Assembly: GCF_023204835.1 (NCBI RefSeq)
Contig: NZ_CP096270.1
Location: forward strand, 1,302,001 to 1,366,000
Direction: 5' to 3'
Origin: Salinarchaeum laminariae
GTDB taxonomy: Archaea > Halobacteriota > Halobacteria > Halobacteriales > Salinarchaeaceae
Length of the DNA stretch: 64,000 nt
This document shows, piece by piece, positions 25,922-37,922 of this stretch. The notes under the pieces are model-generated. The model saw only the letters and a list, made by a program, of their open reading frames with translations. It was not told the DNA's origin and did no database searches. Positions within the stretch are counted from its first letter, which is position 1; every line of letters begins with the position of its first letter. Made by a program: the position numbers and the translations under genes.

Positions 25922-26977
25922 TCAGCAGTCCACGCCGACTGCGTCCTCGACGGTCGCGAAGCCGTCGCGGTCGAGGAGCTCGAGGAGCCCGCGATTGATC
26001 TCTCTCGCGAGCGATGGCCCCTGATAGACGAGCGCAGTGTAGAGCTGGACGACGCTCGCGCCGGCCCGGATCTTCCGGTAGGCGCCCTCCGCTGAGGCGA
26101 CGCCACCGACGCCGATCACCGGGACGTCGACGCGTTCGGCGACGAAACGGATTCGCTCGGTCGCCCGGTGCTCCAGCGGTGCGCCGGAGAGCCCGCCTTC
26201 TTCGGCGCTATTGGCGTTGCGGAGCCCCTCCGACCGCTCGGTCGTGGTGTTGACGGCGATCACGCCGTCGAGATCGAGTTCGCGGACCACCTCGAGCGCG
26301 TCGGCCGTCGCGGCCTCGGAGAGGTCCGGCGAGAGTTTGACGAGCAGTGGGGACGCGCCCTCGTCTTTGAGTCGCGAGAGGATGTCAACGAGCGGCCCGC
26401 GGTCCTGGAGCTCGCGGAGTCCCGGCGTGTTTGGACTCGAGACGTTCACGACGAAGTAGTCGCCGGCGTCGGCGACGGCCTCGTAGGTGTAGGCGTAGTC
26501 GTCAGGGGCCTCCGAGACCGGCGTGGATTTGGACTTCCCGACGTTGACGCCTACGGGGACGTCCGGAAGCGTCGTCTCGTCGAGACGTCGCCCGATCGCG
26601 TCCGCGCCCTCGTTGTTGAACCCCATCCGGTTGATAAGGGCGCGGTCTTCGGGCAGTCTGAACAGGCGTGGCCGGGGGTTGCCCTCTTGGGCTTCCGCCG
26701 TGACTCCGCCGACCTCGACGTGGCCGAACCCGAGTGCGGCCAGGGCTCGTGGGATCTTCGCGTTCTTGTCGAAGCCCGCAGCGACGCCGACGGGCGTGGG
26801 AAAGGAGCACCCGAAGGCGTCCACGCCGAGCCGGTCGTCCTCGACCTGGTATCGTCGACCGAGCAGTCCCTCGATCGGCGTCCCCTGCACGGCACCCAGC
26901 CCACTGTAGACGACGTGGTGGGCCGTCTCTGCTGGGAGCCGAAAGAGGAGTGGTTTCGCCAGCGAGTAACAGTCCAT
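25922..26977 (-). CDS. pyrD: Dihydroorotate dehydrogenase (quinone, class 2)
   Basis: A 351-residue flavoprotein that oxidises dihydroorotate to orotate in pyrimidine synthesis at the membrane, with quinone as acceptor. The N-terminal helical region YSLAKPLLFRLPAETAHHVV is typical of class 2. FMN and substrate motifs include PVGVAAGFDKNA, INRMGFNNEGAD, VVNVSSPNTPGLRELQ (catalytic serine) and VIGVGGVASAEGAYRKIRAGA. The start MDCYSLAK is at 26977; upstream residues to 27046 are basic and not conserved. Monocistronic by appearance. Confidence 0.95.
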   Translation of the reverse strand: MDCYSLAKPLLFRLPAETAHHVVYSGLGAVQGTPIEGLLGRRYQVEDDRLGVDAFGCSFPTPVGVAAGFDKNAKIPRALAALGFGHVEVGGVTAEAQEGNPRPRLFRLPEDRALINRMGFNNEGADAIGRRLDETTLPDVPVGVNVGKSKSTPVSEAPDDYAYTYEAVADAGDYFVVNVSSPNTPGLRELQDRGPLVDILSRLKDEGASPLLVKLSPDLSEAATADALEVVRELDLDGVIAVNTTTERSEGLRNANSAEEGGLSGAPLEHRATERIRFVAERVDVPVIGVGGVASAEGAYRKIRAGASVVQLYTALVYQGPSLAREINRGLLELLDRDGFATVEDAVGVDC

Positions 26978-27058
26978 CGGGCGAACAGGTGACCGCGACC
27001 GCAATAAACGCCCGGACTCGACGATCCAGCACCGGCACCGAGACAAGCGACAGCGGAA

Positions 27059-27256
27059 TCAGAACTCGTGTTCGACGTCGTCCTGGTCCGCTTTCTGGAT
27101 GATGATCTTGTCCTCGCGTACGCGCACGAAGACTTCGTCACCGATCGCCATCCCCGCGACGGAGAGTTCGTCCTCGTGGAGATTGATGTGTACGTTGTGG
27201 TACTCGCCGTCCTCGTCTTTCGCACCACTCGGGCTGAGCTTCTTTTTACGGACCAT
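27059..27256 (-). CDS. Small AbrB/SpoVT-like protein
   Basis: A 65-residue protein beginning MVRKKKLSPSGAKDEDGEYH. The second half (NVHINLHEDELSVAGMAIGDEVFVRVREDKIIIQ) has the beta-hairpin pattern of an AbrB-type swapped-hairpin domain. It is a conserved haloarchaeal small protein and probably binds DNA. Minus-strand TATA-like boxes lie at about 27270 (AAATAAG) and 27293-27300 (CTTAAGTA). No toxin gene is adjacent, so it is not evidently part of a toxin-antitoxin pair. Confidence 0.8.
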   Translation of the reverse strand: MVRKKKLSPSGAKDEDGEYHNVHINLHEDELSVAGMAIGDEVFVRVREDKIIIQKADQDDVEHEF

Positions 27257-27441
27257 CGCGGTCTCTTATTTCGAGAGTTCGCTGCAGGACGTACTTAAGT
27301 GTTGTTGGACACTGGGCCTGCCGTCTGTCCGACTGCGCGTGGTTCACGGACCGCGCGCCGGCGATCGAGGGGTCGATTTGCGACCCAAAACCGGCCGTCG
27401 TCCCCCGAATTGGCCGGGAGTGGCGGCGACCACCGGGAAAA

Positions 27442-27520
27442 AGGTTATATATGGGGCGCTCCCGTCTGGCGATCTCGGGGATATCTTTATGGTGGGGAGT
27501 GTGTTCCCTTCACACGGAGG
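27442..27520 (+). promoter_or_regulatory. Tandem promoters and ribosome binding site of the MC1 gene
   Basis: A strong archaeal promoter shape AAAAAGGTTATATATGGGG lies at about 27437-27455, with a purine-rich BRE just before the TATA. A second TATA-like GATATCTTTATGG follows at 27479-27491. Unlike most genes here, a Shine-Dalgarno-like GGAGG (27516-27520) lies 10 bases before the ATG, and the first promoter would give a leader of about 50 bases. Confidence 0.55.
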
Positions 27521-27530
27521 TTTGGAACCC

Positions 27531-27836
27531 ATGGTACGTGAAGACGGTAAACGAAACTTTGCACTGCGAGACGGGGCCGACGAATCGAGCGTCTTCTCCG
27601 GAAATACGCCGCGGCAGGCCGCCCTCAAAGCGGCGCGGCGTCTCGAGCCGGCTCCTTCTGAGTCGGCGGCCAACGAGACGGAGCTACGGCTCCGCGAGAA
27701 AGGAACCGACAAAGTACACATCTACGACGGCTGGGCCTGGGAGGAGGAAGCACCCGACGACAGCCCGAACTGGATGCCCGGCGACATCACCGAGGCCAAC
27801 GTCTCGAAGAAGGGGATCGAACATCTCGACGAGTGA
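27531..27836 (+). CDS. Non-histone chromosomal protein MC1
   Basis: A 101-residue MC1-family protein. The family pattern is clear: RNFALRDGADESSVFSGNTPRQAALKAARRL, then LRLREKGTDKVHIYDGWAWEE. MC1 bends DNA and helps compact the archaeal chromosome. An acidic stretch inserted after RRLEP and an acidic C-terminus are haloarchaeal features. The position just before the rRNA operon promoters may be fortuitous. The ATG is set by the family and by the GGAGG upstream. Confidence 0.93.
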   Translation: MVREDGKRNFALRDGADESSVFSGNTPRQAALKAARRLEPAPSESAANETELRLREKGTDKVHIYDGWAWEEEAPDDSPNWMPGDITEANVSKKGIEHLDE

Positions 27837-28449
27837 CGCCAGGCGGTAACTGATCTTTTCCGTGCCTGGGCGGTGACGAGCCACTGCACTAGGCGTCTAC
27901 CGACGGCCTGTGCCGGTCGAACAGTCCACGCCACTCTCACGCTACACCGTCTGTCTGTAGCGGCTGTCCAATCACCTCCGACGACAGATACTGCCCGGAC
28001 GTTCATCGCGCTATCCGCAGAGAGGCTTCTCCTCACTGTTGCTCCTCGTGAGACTGCCGGACAGGCATGCAGCTCCGCTGTCGCATCACGATTGCATGCT
28101 CCCCTGAGACATCATCTTCCTACGTGCACGCACGCCCACGCGTGTAGGGTCGCGACGAACGAGATGGAGCAGCTTCTCGCTGGCGGGCACGCCACTACCT
28201 TTCAGCGACGGGCTTTTGCACCGTCTCCGTTCACTCTCGGACGCGCGGATCCCACCCGGCCAGACGCCGCACGACGCGTGGAATGACCGGCCGGCCTCCG
28301 TCCGCGCTACATTCCTTCCGGAGGCAGGTCGAATGAGGTCCATATCTGGGGTCGTATCGCGTCGAGGAGCACCTGCATCGCCAACGGATCGGCACACCGG
28401 ACATTCGTGCGGTATCGGCCCATGGTACCGCGAATCGAAGAGACGTTCG
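27837..28449 (+). other. Gene-free region before the rRNA promoters
   Basis: About 610 bases separate the MC1 gene from the first clear rRNA promoter. Open frames on both strands are short, overlap each other and have unusual composition, so no gene is called. GACGGGCTTTTGCACC at about 28208 could be an additional weak promoter. Otherwise I see nothing in it. Confidence 0.6.
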
Positions 28450-28470
28450 TTCGACGGCCTTAAGTATTAA
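28448..28470 (+). promoter_or_regulatory. rRNA operon promoter P1
   Basis: TTCGACGGCCTTAAGTATTA contains the TTCGA upstream element and the CTTAAGTA TATA box characteristic of haloarchaeal rRNA promoters. It lies about 570 bases before mature 16S. Transcription would start about 25 bases downstream. Confidence 0.75.
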
Positions 28471-28580
28471 CCCCGATTCGAATGGAATGCACACGACGTG
28501 GCGCAGCGCGCCACGGCCTTCGGCTGTATTCCGGCACGAAGGGAGCACGCCCGGACCGGCGGCCAGGTCACTCCGACCAG

Positions 28581-28617
28581 TGTCGCGTCTGGACACGCGG
28601 TGTGTCCATGCGCGACA
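28581..28617 (+). other. Strong hairpin between rRNA promoters P1 and P2
   Basis: TGTCGCG-TC-TGGACAC-GCGGT-GTGTCCA-TG-CGCGACA is a nearly perfect inverted repeat: two 7-base-pair helices separated by a 2x2 internal loop and closed by a 5-base loop. It lies downstream of P1 and upstream of P2. A transcript from P1 would fold here; possible roles are attenuation, a processing site or an antitermination-like element. Confidence 0.6.
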
Positions 28618-28629
28618 CGCGCCGTCCCG

Positions 28630-28650
28630 GTCCACAGCCCTTAAGTACTA
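28630..28650 (+). promoter_or_regulatory. rRNA operon promoter P2
   Basis: GTCCACAGCCCTTAAGTACTA carries the same CTTAAGTA TATA box as P1, about 180 bases downstream of it. The TTCGA element is replaced by GTCCA. Confidence 0.7.
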
Positions 28651-28710
28651 CAGGGCACTCGGATCAAACACGGAAACCGGCCGACGTCGGCCGGAATCTC
28701 GCGGACACGA

Positions 28711-28732
28711 TTCGAATGCCTTATATGCTAAC
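28711..28732 (+). promoter_or_regulatory. rRNA operon promoter P3
   Basis: TTCGAATGCCTTATATGCTA repeats the TTCGA element and a CTTATATG TATA box, about 80 bases after P2 and 320 bases before mature 16S. It is probably the main proximal promoter. Confidence 0.72.
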
Positions 28733-28905
28733 GGGCATTTGGGTGTGAATGCGAACGACGTGACATCGGCGGGGCGTTCAACTCGCTCCGTCGCCGGGCC
28801 CGCAAGGGGCTTCGAAGGGTTTATCCCTGGACGAAGCCCTACGTTGAGGTCCGAAGGAAATGAGGATCCTGCCCCTGCGGTCCGCCGTAACAGACGGGAT
28901 CTGAT

Positions 28906-28963
28906 GTTAGCCTTGGTAGTTCGGCGACATCCGGCCTGTTGGCCGATCGTCGCCGATCTTGGA
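28906..28963 (+). other. 16S processing stem, 5' arm
   Basis: GTTAGCCTTGGTAGTTCG at 28906-28923 pairs perfectly (18 bases) with 30584-30601. Further in, GGCCTG and GATCTTGGA (28955-28963) pair with CAGGCC and TCCAAGATC beyond the 16S 3' end. The interrupted helix is the bulge-helix-bulge substrate of the archaeal splicing endonuclease, which excises pre-16S. Confidence 0.85.
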
Positions 28964-29038
28964 CCATTTGCAATGTTCACGCGACGTCATTGTGACGTCA
29001 CGTGTTCCCGCCTAACCCGCCTCCATTATGGGGGCGAC

Positions 29039-30508
<1,470 letters not shown>

Positions 30509-30544
30509 ACAGACCGGGACCTGGCGATCAGCCAGGCCCACCTA

Positions 30545-30601
30545 TCCAAGATCGTCGACGCCGCCCATCAGGCCGGACGCTAACGAACTACCAAGGCTAA
30601 C
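30545..30601 (+). other. 16S processing stem, 3' arm
   Basis: It pairs with 28906-28963 across the 16S gene; CGAACTACCAAGGCTAAC at 30584-30601 is the perfect 18-base complement. It lies between the 16S 3' end and the tRNA-Ala gene. Confidence 0.85.
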
Positions 30602-30617
30602 GTTCCCCGAGAGGGGT

Positions 30618-30689
30618 GGGCCCATAGCTCAGTGGTAGAGTGCCTCCTTTGCAAGGAGGATGCCCTGGGTTCGAATCCCAGTGGGTCCA
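30618..30689 (+). tRNA. tRNA-Ala (anticodon TGC)
   Basis: A 72-base cloverleaf in the 16S-23S spacer. The acceptor stem GGGCCCA pairs with TGGGTCC, followed by discriminator A. The anticodon arm CCTCCTTTGCAAGGAGG gives TGC at 30650-30652. The T arm is CTGGGTTCGAATCCCAG. CCA is not encoded. A single tRNA-Ala in this spacer is the usual haloarchaeal and euryarchaeal arrangement. Confidence 0.98.
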
Positions 30690-30838
30690 TGCCTCGTGGT
30701 CGATCGGAAACCGTCTCCTTAAGTGTGGGACGGCGATACGATGGATCACGACTGACCGATGCACCGCCCCGCGCAAGCGTGGGTGGGAAGGGTCGATGCA
30801 CGCACCGCTCACACTAGGGCGTGCAAATGACACCGTGT

Positions 30839-30894
30839 GTACGTGCGATCCAGACGTCCACTGGGTCCGTGCAGCGATCGGACCCGACGCAGCA
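30839..30894 (+). other. 23S processing stem, 5' arm
   Basis: GTACGTGCGATCCAG (30839-30853) is the perfect complement of 33869-33883. Inside it CTGGGTCCGT, CAGCGAT and GACGCAGCA pair with 33852-33861, 33844-33850 and 33829-33837. The bulged helix is the bulge-helix-bulge site for pre-23S excision. Confidence 0.85.
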
Positions 30895-30900
30895 GACTGC

Positions 30901-33815
<2,915 letters not shown>

Positions 33816-33828
33816 ATTCATACCGCAT

Positions 33829-33883
33829 TGCTGCGTCTGTTCAATCGCTGGACGGACCCAGGCGTTAACTGGATCGCACGTAC
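33829..33883 (+). other. 23S processing stem, 3' arm
   Basis: It complements 30839-30894 in four blocks separated by bulges; the outer 15 base pairs are perfect. Confidence 0.85.
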
Positions 33884-33893
33884 ATTACGGAAA

Positions 33894-33940
33894 CCGACGC
33901 AGGAGCCTTACCGCGTCGCGGTTCGATTCCGCGAGTCGGC
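33894..33940 (+). other. tRNA-like minihelix in front of 5S rRNA
   Basis: CCGAC (33894-33898) pairs with GTCGG (33935-33939), and CGCGG-TTCGATT-CCGCG (33917-33933) is a canonical T arm with a seven-base T loop. The D and anticodon arms are replaced by about 18 bases. The 3' end abuts 5S by one or two bases. A tRNA-like element upstream of 5S is reported in Haloferax volcanii, where tRNase Z matures the 5S 5' end; this is the equivalent structure. Confidence 0.7.
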
Positions 33941-33941
33941 G

Positions 33942-34063
33942 TTAAGGCGGCCATAGCGGCGGGGTCACTCCCGTACCCATCCCGAACACGGAAGATAAGC
34001 CCGCCTGCGTTCCGGCGAGTACTGGAGTGCGCGAGCCTCTGGGAAATCCGGTTCGCCGCCTAC
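33942..34063 (+). rRNA. rrf: 5S ribosomal RNA
   Basis: About 122 bases starting TTAAGGCGGCCATAGCGGCG and ending GGTTCGCCGCCTACC. The conserved archaeal segments CCCGTACCCATCCCGAACAC and GGAAGATAAGCC are present, and the ends pair. It is the last gene of the operon; the tRNA-Cys gene often found after 5S in haloarchaea is not present before the next protein gene. Confidence 0.96.
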
Positions 34064-34074
34064 CACTCATTTCA

Positions 34075-34111
34075 CCCTCGCACAGTGCCAACGCTGTGCG
34101 AGGGTTTTTTT
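34075..34111 (+). terminator. rRNA operon terminator
   Basis: CCCTCGCACAG and CTGTGCGAGGG form a perfect 11-base-pair stem with an 8-base loop, directly followed by seven Ts (34105-34111). It has the shape of a bacterial intrinsic terminator. In archaea the T tract alone can stop transcription, and the hairpin may stabilise the 3' end. Confidence 0.8.
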
Positions 34112-34177
34112 CATACGGTCCGATGTGCTATGTATTGGCGTACCAATGGTTTTAGCCGTCGCCGCCGTACAGTTGCT

Positions 34178-34435
34178 ATGGTCCGACAGGTTCCCCTGAA
34201 CGAGTTCGATGCCCTCCTCGAGGAGCTTTCCTGCCCCGTCGAGCGTGCTACCGTCCGCGAGACGTACGACGACGTGGTGCTCCAGTACGCCGACGGCGAG
34301 GAGCGTCTCGTCGACGTCATCGATCGCACGGCCAGCGAACGCTTCGAGTCACCGGACGATCTCTCGATGGAGGTGTTCAGCGAGCTGCCCGTCCAAGCGG
34401 TAGGCGAGCCCGGTCAGTCCGAGGGTGAGGGGTAG
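34178..34435 (+). CDS. DUF5789-like small haloarchaeal protein
   Basis: An 85-residue acidic protein beginning MVRQVPLNEFDALLEELSCP, with VQYADGEERL-type beta hairpin and acidic tail. It resembles the DUF5789 family, common in haloarchaea and of unknown function. A TATA-like GGTTTTAGCC lies about 27 bases upstream, giving a leaderless transcript. It follows the rRNA terminator and should be independently transcribed. Confidence 0.78.
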   Translation: MVRQVPLNEFDALLEELSCPVERATVRETYDDVVLQYADGEERLVDVIDRTASERFESPDDLSMEVFSELPVQAVGEPGQSEGEG

Positions 34436-34489
34436 GCAATCGCGTTCGTAGCGATCCGTCGGAGAACGCAGCGGAACAGCTGCTGCCAA

Positions 34490-34625
34490 GAAAGCCCTCG
34501 GCGCGCTCGCGCGCGTAGCTCGCGTGTCGACACTCCGTTCCTCCCGCTCGCAGTTGTCGAGGGCTCCTACCGGAGGACTCGCTGCGCCCGGTTCGGATAG
34601 GGCCGGTCGAGACGCACGCGGGCAT
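34490..34625 (+). repeat. Dispersed intergenic repeat, family B, copy 1
   Basis: It opens with GAAAGCCCTCGGCGCGCTCG and closes with TCGGATAGGGCCGGTCGAGA followed by CGCACGCG. Both ends recur at 38933-39048. The middle is rich in CTCGCG alternations. It lies in the 450-base gap between the DUF5789-like gene and the leftward exporter operon; the rest of that gap (34626-34887) shows no gene. Confidence 0.7.
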
Positions 34626-34887
34626 TGCAGTCGGCGTCACCGACCGCCTGTACCGTGGCGGCATATGCCGGCAGGAATGCCTTGCCAATTGATTGCGTCA
34701 GGGGATGGAGATCTGGTCGCACGCGCGACGCGCCCGGGGCTCCTCTGCTCAATGCTGTCCCTCGGTCTAGGAGCGTAGCTGCTCGTTCGGGTTTGTTTGC
34801 TGAGGTCGGGTTGGCATTCTGCTGGTGGGACAGTCGACAGTCCGTCGCACTGGAGAAACCCGCCGTCGCTGCGTCCTACCCGCCGCC

Positions 34888-35955
34888 TCACCGATCGCCG
34901 CCGAGATGCTCCACGGAGAGCCGCCCGACGAGGAGACGGACGACCACGAGTGCAAGCGCGCCTGCGACGAGGTAGCCAGCGAGGAGCGTCCACGTCTGCC
35001 CCGTTGGATTCCCGACGGAGAGCTTCGCGACCGTGTTTGCGGGATGCTCGGGGAGACGGGAGGCGACGACGAACGCCGACAGTACGCCGACGGAGTAGAC
35101 GAGCTGCGCCTGCCGGCGGTCCGGCGCGAGCAGTGCGATCGTGATGCCGAGGCCGACGATCGCGGCGGTGATCGCCGCGACGAGGCCGAGCACTGCGGGC
35201 ACGTTGTCGATCGGAATCCCGTTAACATGCAACAGCCCCAGCCAGAGGGCGACCTGCGCGGGCGCGAGCGACGCGGCCGCGAGCAGTTTGCCGTCGAGTA
35301 TGTCGACGATCGAGACCGGGGCCGCCCGGAGCAACTCGAAGGTCCCTCGCTCGAGCTCCTCGCTGATGGAGTCCACCGCGATCGATCCGCTGATGAACAC
35401 CGGCAGGAAGCACAATAGCGGGACGAGCACGGTGTAGGTGAACCCGACGTAGGGGCTTCCCGAGGACTCCTCGGGAAGCGTGATCGGTTCGAACTCGAGC
35501 CGGTCGTCGAACGCGGCACGGCGATCCCGCTCGAGGGCCTCGAGTCCGTCTCGGATCCGCACGACGACGAGCGTGCTCTGCACGCCGGAGTCGGCGACGG
35601 CCGCACGTATGCGCAACCGACCGTCCTCGCTCTCGGTGACGGTGAGGAGGGCGTCGTACTGTCCGTCCCGGAAGCGGGACTCTGCCCCGTCGGCGTCGGC
35701 GAAGCTGACTGGCTGGATGCCGTCGACGGAGTCGAGCGCGCGCGTGACGTCCTCGCCCCCTTCGCCGGTGATCGCGACGTCGACCGAGCCGCCCTCGACG
35801 GAGGAGGGGTCGTACATCGAGACGAGCCCGACGACCAGGAACGAGGAGAAGCCGGCGACGAACAGTTGGATGAGCAAGGCGAGGACGATCGTCTTCTCGC
35901 TTTTCAGCGCGGCGAGCTCCCGCCGGGCGATCGTGAGCCGGGGATCACGTGGCAA
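34888..35955 (-). CDS. ABC-2 type transporter permease
   Basis: A 355-residue permease of the NatB/YhaP-like class. The first helix follows ARRELAALKSEKTIVLALLIQLFVAG. A large extracytoplasmic loop (about residues 50-165, DVAITGEGGEDVTRALDSV) comes next, then five helices in the C-terminal half with the characteristic ISEELERGTFELLRAAPVS. It overlaps the PrsW-permease gene by 11 bases and belongs to the leftward operon with the ATPase at 37923. The system probably exports a small molecule, peptide or sodium; the substrate is unknown. Confidence 0.85.
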   Translation of the reverse strand: MPRDPRLTIARRELAALKSEKTIVLALLIQLFVAGFSSFLVVGLVSMYDPSSVEGGSVDVAITGEGGEDVTRALDSVDGIQPVSFADADGAESRFRDGQYDALLTVTESEDGRLRIRAAVADSGVQSTLVVVRIRDGLEALERDRRAAFDDRLEFEPITLPEESSGSPYVGFTYTVLVPLLCFLPVFISGSIAVDSISEELERGTFELLRAAPVSIVDILDGKLLAAASLAPAQVALWLGLLHVNGIPIDNVPAVLGLVAAITAAIVGLGITIALLAPDRRQAQLVYSVGVLSAFVVASRLPEHPANTVAKLSVGNPTGQTWTLLAGYLVAGALALVVVRLLVGRLSVEHLGGDR

Positions 35956-37792
35956 GCGCGATCACCCCGAGGTTGTACGCGGCGTGGACGAGGACGGCGA
36001 CGGCGAGTGCAACGCCGTACTCTCGCCCGTTCCGGCTCGCTCCGACCGCGCTGATCGCGGCGGTGACGCAGTGGAGCACGAGCGGTGCGAGAAACAGTGC
36101 GATCGCGATCGTCGGTGCGACGTCCGTTCCGGGCGTGAAGGCGGCCTGTGCGATCTCGAGTTGATCGAGTCCGACGAGCTGGACGGCGTGGGTGACCTTC
36201 TCCGCGAGGAAAAAGCCCGTCCCGCTCGCGAGCCCCAGCCCGATCGCGATGGGCATCCCGCGATCGAACCGGTCGTGCTCGAACGCCGCGTAGACGTGGA
36301 TACTCTTGGCGACCTCCTCGATCACGGCGACGAGAAGCATGATTGCCGGCAACGAGACCGCGAGCGGGAGCGCGAACAGGATCGCGACGGAGAGCAACTC
36401 GAGGACGAACACGAACGGGATGAACACGGCGGTCATCACCGCAATGTGTCGCCGCCGGTGGATCCACGCCGCCAGCGCGTCGAGGGCCTTCCGGTGGACT
36501 GGCAGCTGGGTGAACATGTCCTCCTCGCGGTAGATCCCGGTGCCGAGCCCGAACAGGACGCCGCTCGCGAGGAGCGACGGGCCGATCGCGAACGCGATCT
36601 CGCCGAGCCCGACGCTCCCGCCGTCCAGGTCCATGACCACCAGAGTCAGCGGCGAGATCAGCGCGATCGGCGTGACGTCGGTGAAGATCGCGGGGACGAA
36701 GACGAACGTCGTCACGAGCACGCTGATCGAGACCGTCAGGAATGTCAGCTCCTTGTAGGAGCGGGCGAACATCGCGCCGAGGAACGTGAGCCCGAGGAAG
36801 AGGAGCCCGATCGGCAACACCGCCAGCACGGAGAGCGGGCCGCCGCCGATCAGCGCCGCGATCCCGACGGTGATCGCTGTGATTGCGCCGAGATAGGGCA
36901 GGGTCTTCCCGCCGACGACGTCCGTTCGCGTGACGGGCGCGACGAGCAACAGCTCTCCCCGACGGTTGCGCCGCTCGTCCATGATCGTCGAGCCATACGC
37001 CTGGATCACGAAGTTCATCGGCAGCACGAACACGAAAGCGAGCAAGAGCGAACTGAATGGGAATGGCGCGGAGATCGCACCGGGCGTCCCGCTCTGGGCA
37101 CCCCCGCCGCCAAAGCCGATATCGGGAACGGGGAGCTCAGTGTCGCCACCGGATCCACCGTCGTCCCCCGTGCCCGCGTCAGTACCACCGTCGCCGGTAC
37201 CCCCGTCACTCGTCGTCCCGTCGCCGGCCGTCCCGTCGCCACTGCCGTCACCGGCGGTACCGTCAGTTCCAGCAGAGCCGCCTCCGTCTCCGCTTCCGCC
37301 GTCGCTCGCCCCGTCGCCTCCGACCCCATCACCTCCTCCGCCGTCACCGCCTACCGCGGCGCCGCCTGATTGCTCGACGAACACGAGATCGACGAGGACC
37401 GGGAACGCCGCCGCCTGATCGTCCTCGGCGCGAAGGTGACGGTTGTTGAAGGAGCGAATCGCGTCGCGGAGTTCTGTTTGCGCTGCGTCGCCGGTCGTCG
37501 TGTCGGCGACCCTGACGACGTCGTCGGTTACGACCAGATCGGCGTCGTCGGCGTCCCCCACGATACGGAGCGAGGAGCGCTCCTCGATCGCATCGTGGTA
37601 GGGGTGATCGTCGTCGACGGCGACGGTGTAGAGCCCCGCGTCGAGCTGCCCGGCGCCGCTCGTGATCGCGGGCGCCCCGGCACCGGCGGCGAGGAGCGCG
37701 ACGATCAGAACGGCGACCGTCCGTCTGTCGACCGTCCCCGTCGCGGTGGCGACCTCCCAGCGTGCGATCCGGAGGAGCTTCCGCAGCCCCAC
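35945..37792 (-). CDS. ABC-2 permease fused to PrsW-like intramembrane protease
   Basis: A 615-residue membrane protein with two modules. Residues about 1-420 form an ABC-2 permease: a first helix after [13 protein letters not shown], an extracytoplasmic domain, a Gly/Asp/Ser low-complexity segment (about 142-217), then helices with [16 protein letters not shown]. Residues about 440-615 form a PrsW-like domain with IEEVAKS (E491/E492), FFLAEKVTH (E531, H535), LHCVTAAI (H574) and VHAAYNLG (H603), the usual glutamate/histidine set. PrsW proteins cleave anti-sigma factors in bacteria; the role here is unknown. It overlaps the neighbouring permease gene and follows the ATPase gene. Confidence 0.85.
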   Translation of the reverse strand: MGLRKLLRIARWEVATATGTVDRRTVAVLIVALLAAGAGAPAITSGAGQLDAGLYTVAVDDDHPYHDAIEERSSLRIVGDADDADLVVTDDVVRVADTTTGDAAQTELRDAIRSFNNRHLRAEDDQAAAFPVLVDLVFVEQSGGAAVGGDGGGGDGVGGDGASDGGSGDGGGSAGTDGTAGDGSGDGTAGDGTTSDGGTGDGGTDAGTGDDGGSGGDTELPVPDIGFGGGGAQSGTPGAISAPFPFSSLLLAFVFVLPMNFVIQAYGSTIMDERRNRRGELLLVAPVTRTDVVGGKTLPYLGAITAITVGIAALIGGGPLSVLAVLPIGLLFLGLTFLGAMFARSYKELTFLTVSISVLVTTFVFVPAIFTDVTPIALISPLTLVVMDLDGGSVGLGEIAFAIGPSLLASGVLFGLGTGIYREEDMFTQLPVHRKALDALAAWIHRRRHIAVMTAVFIPFVFVLELLSVAILFALPLAVSLPAIMLLVAVIEEVAKSIHVYAAFEHDRFDRGMPIAIGLGLASGTGFFLAEKVTHAVQLVGLDQLEIAQAAFTPGTDVAPTIAIALFLAPLVLHCVTAAISAVGASRNGREYGVALAVAVLVHAAYNLGVIALAT

Positions 37793-37922
37793 GGTTATCC
37801 CAGCCTCCGTGCGCAGTCGGTGTGTGCGTACTCGGTGTGGTGGGCGTTCGTCTGGTTGGCGCGGTCATCGTTCGCGTATTTGGCGTCCTGTGTCGTAGGG
37901 CGCGGTCTCCGCGGGCGCCAGC

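Noticed and set aside
27059-27256. A toxin-antitoxin assignment for the small AbrB-like protein
   Set aside because: No toxin-like gene is adjacent and the protein lacks an antitoxin tail.
34064-34177. Search for a tRNA-Cys gene after 5S rRNA
   Set aside because: Only a hairpin with T tract and the promoter of the next gene are found; no cloverleaf can be drawn.
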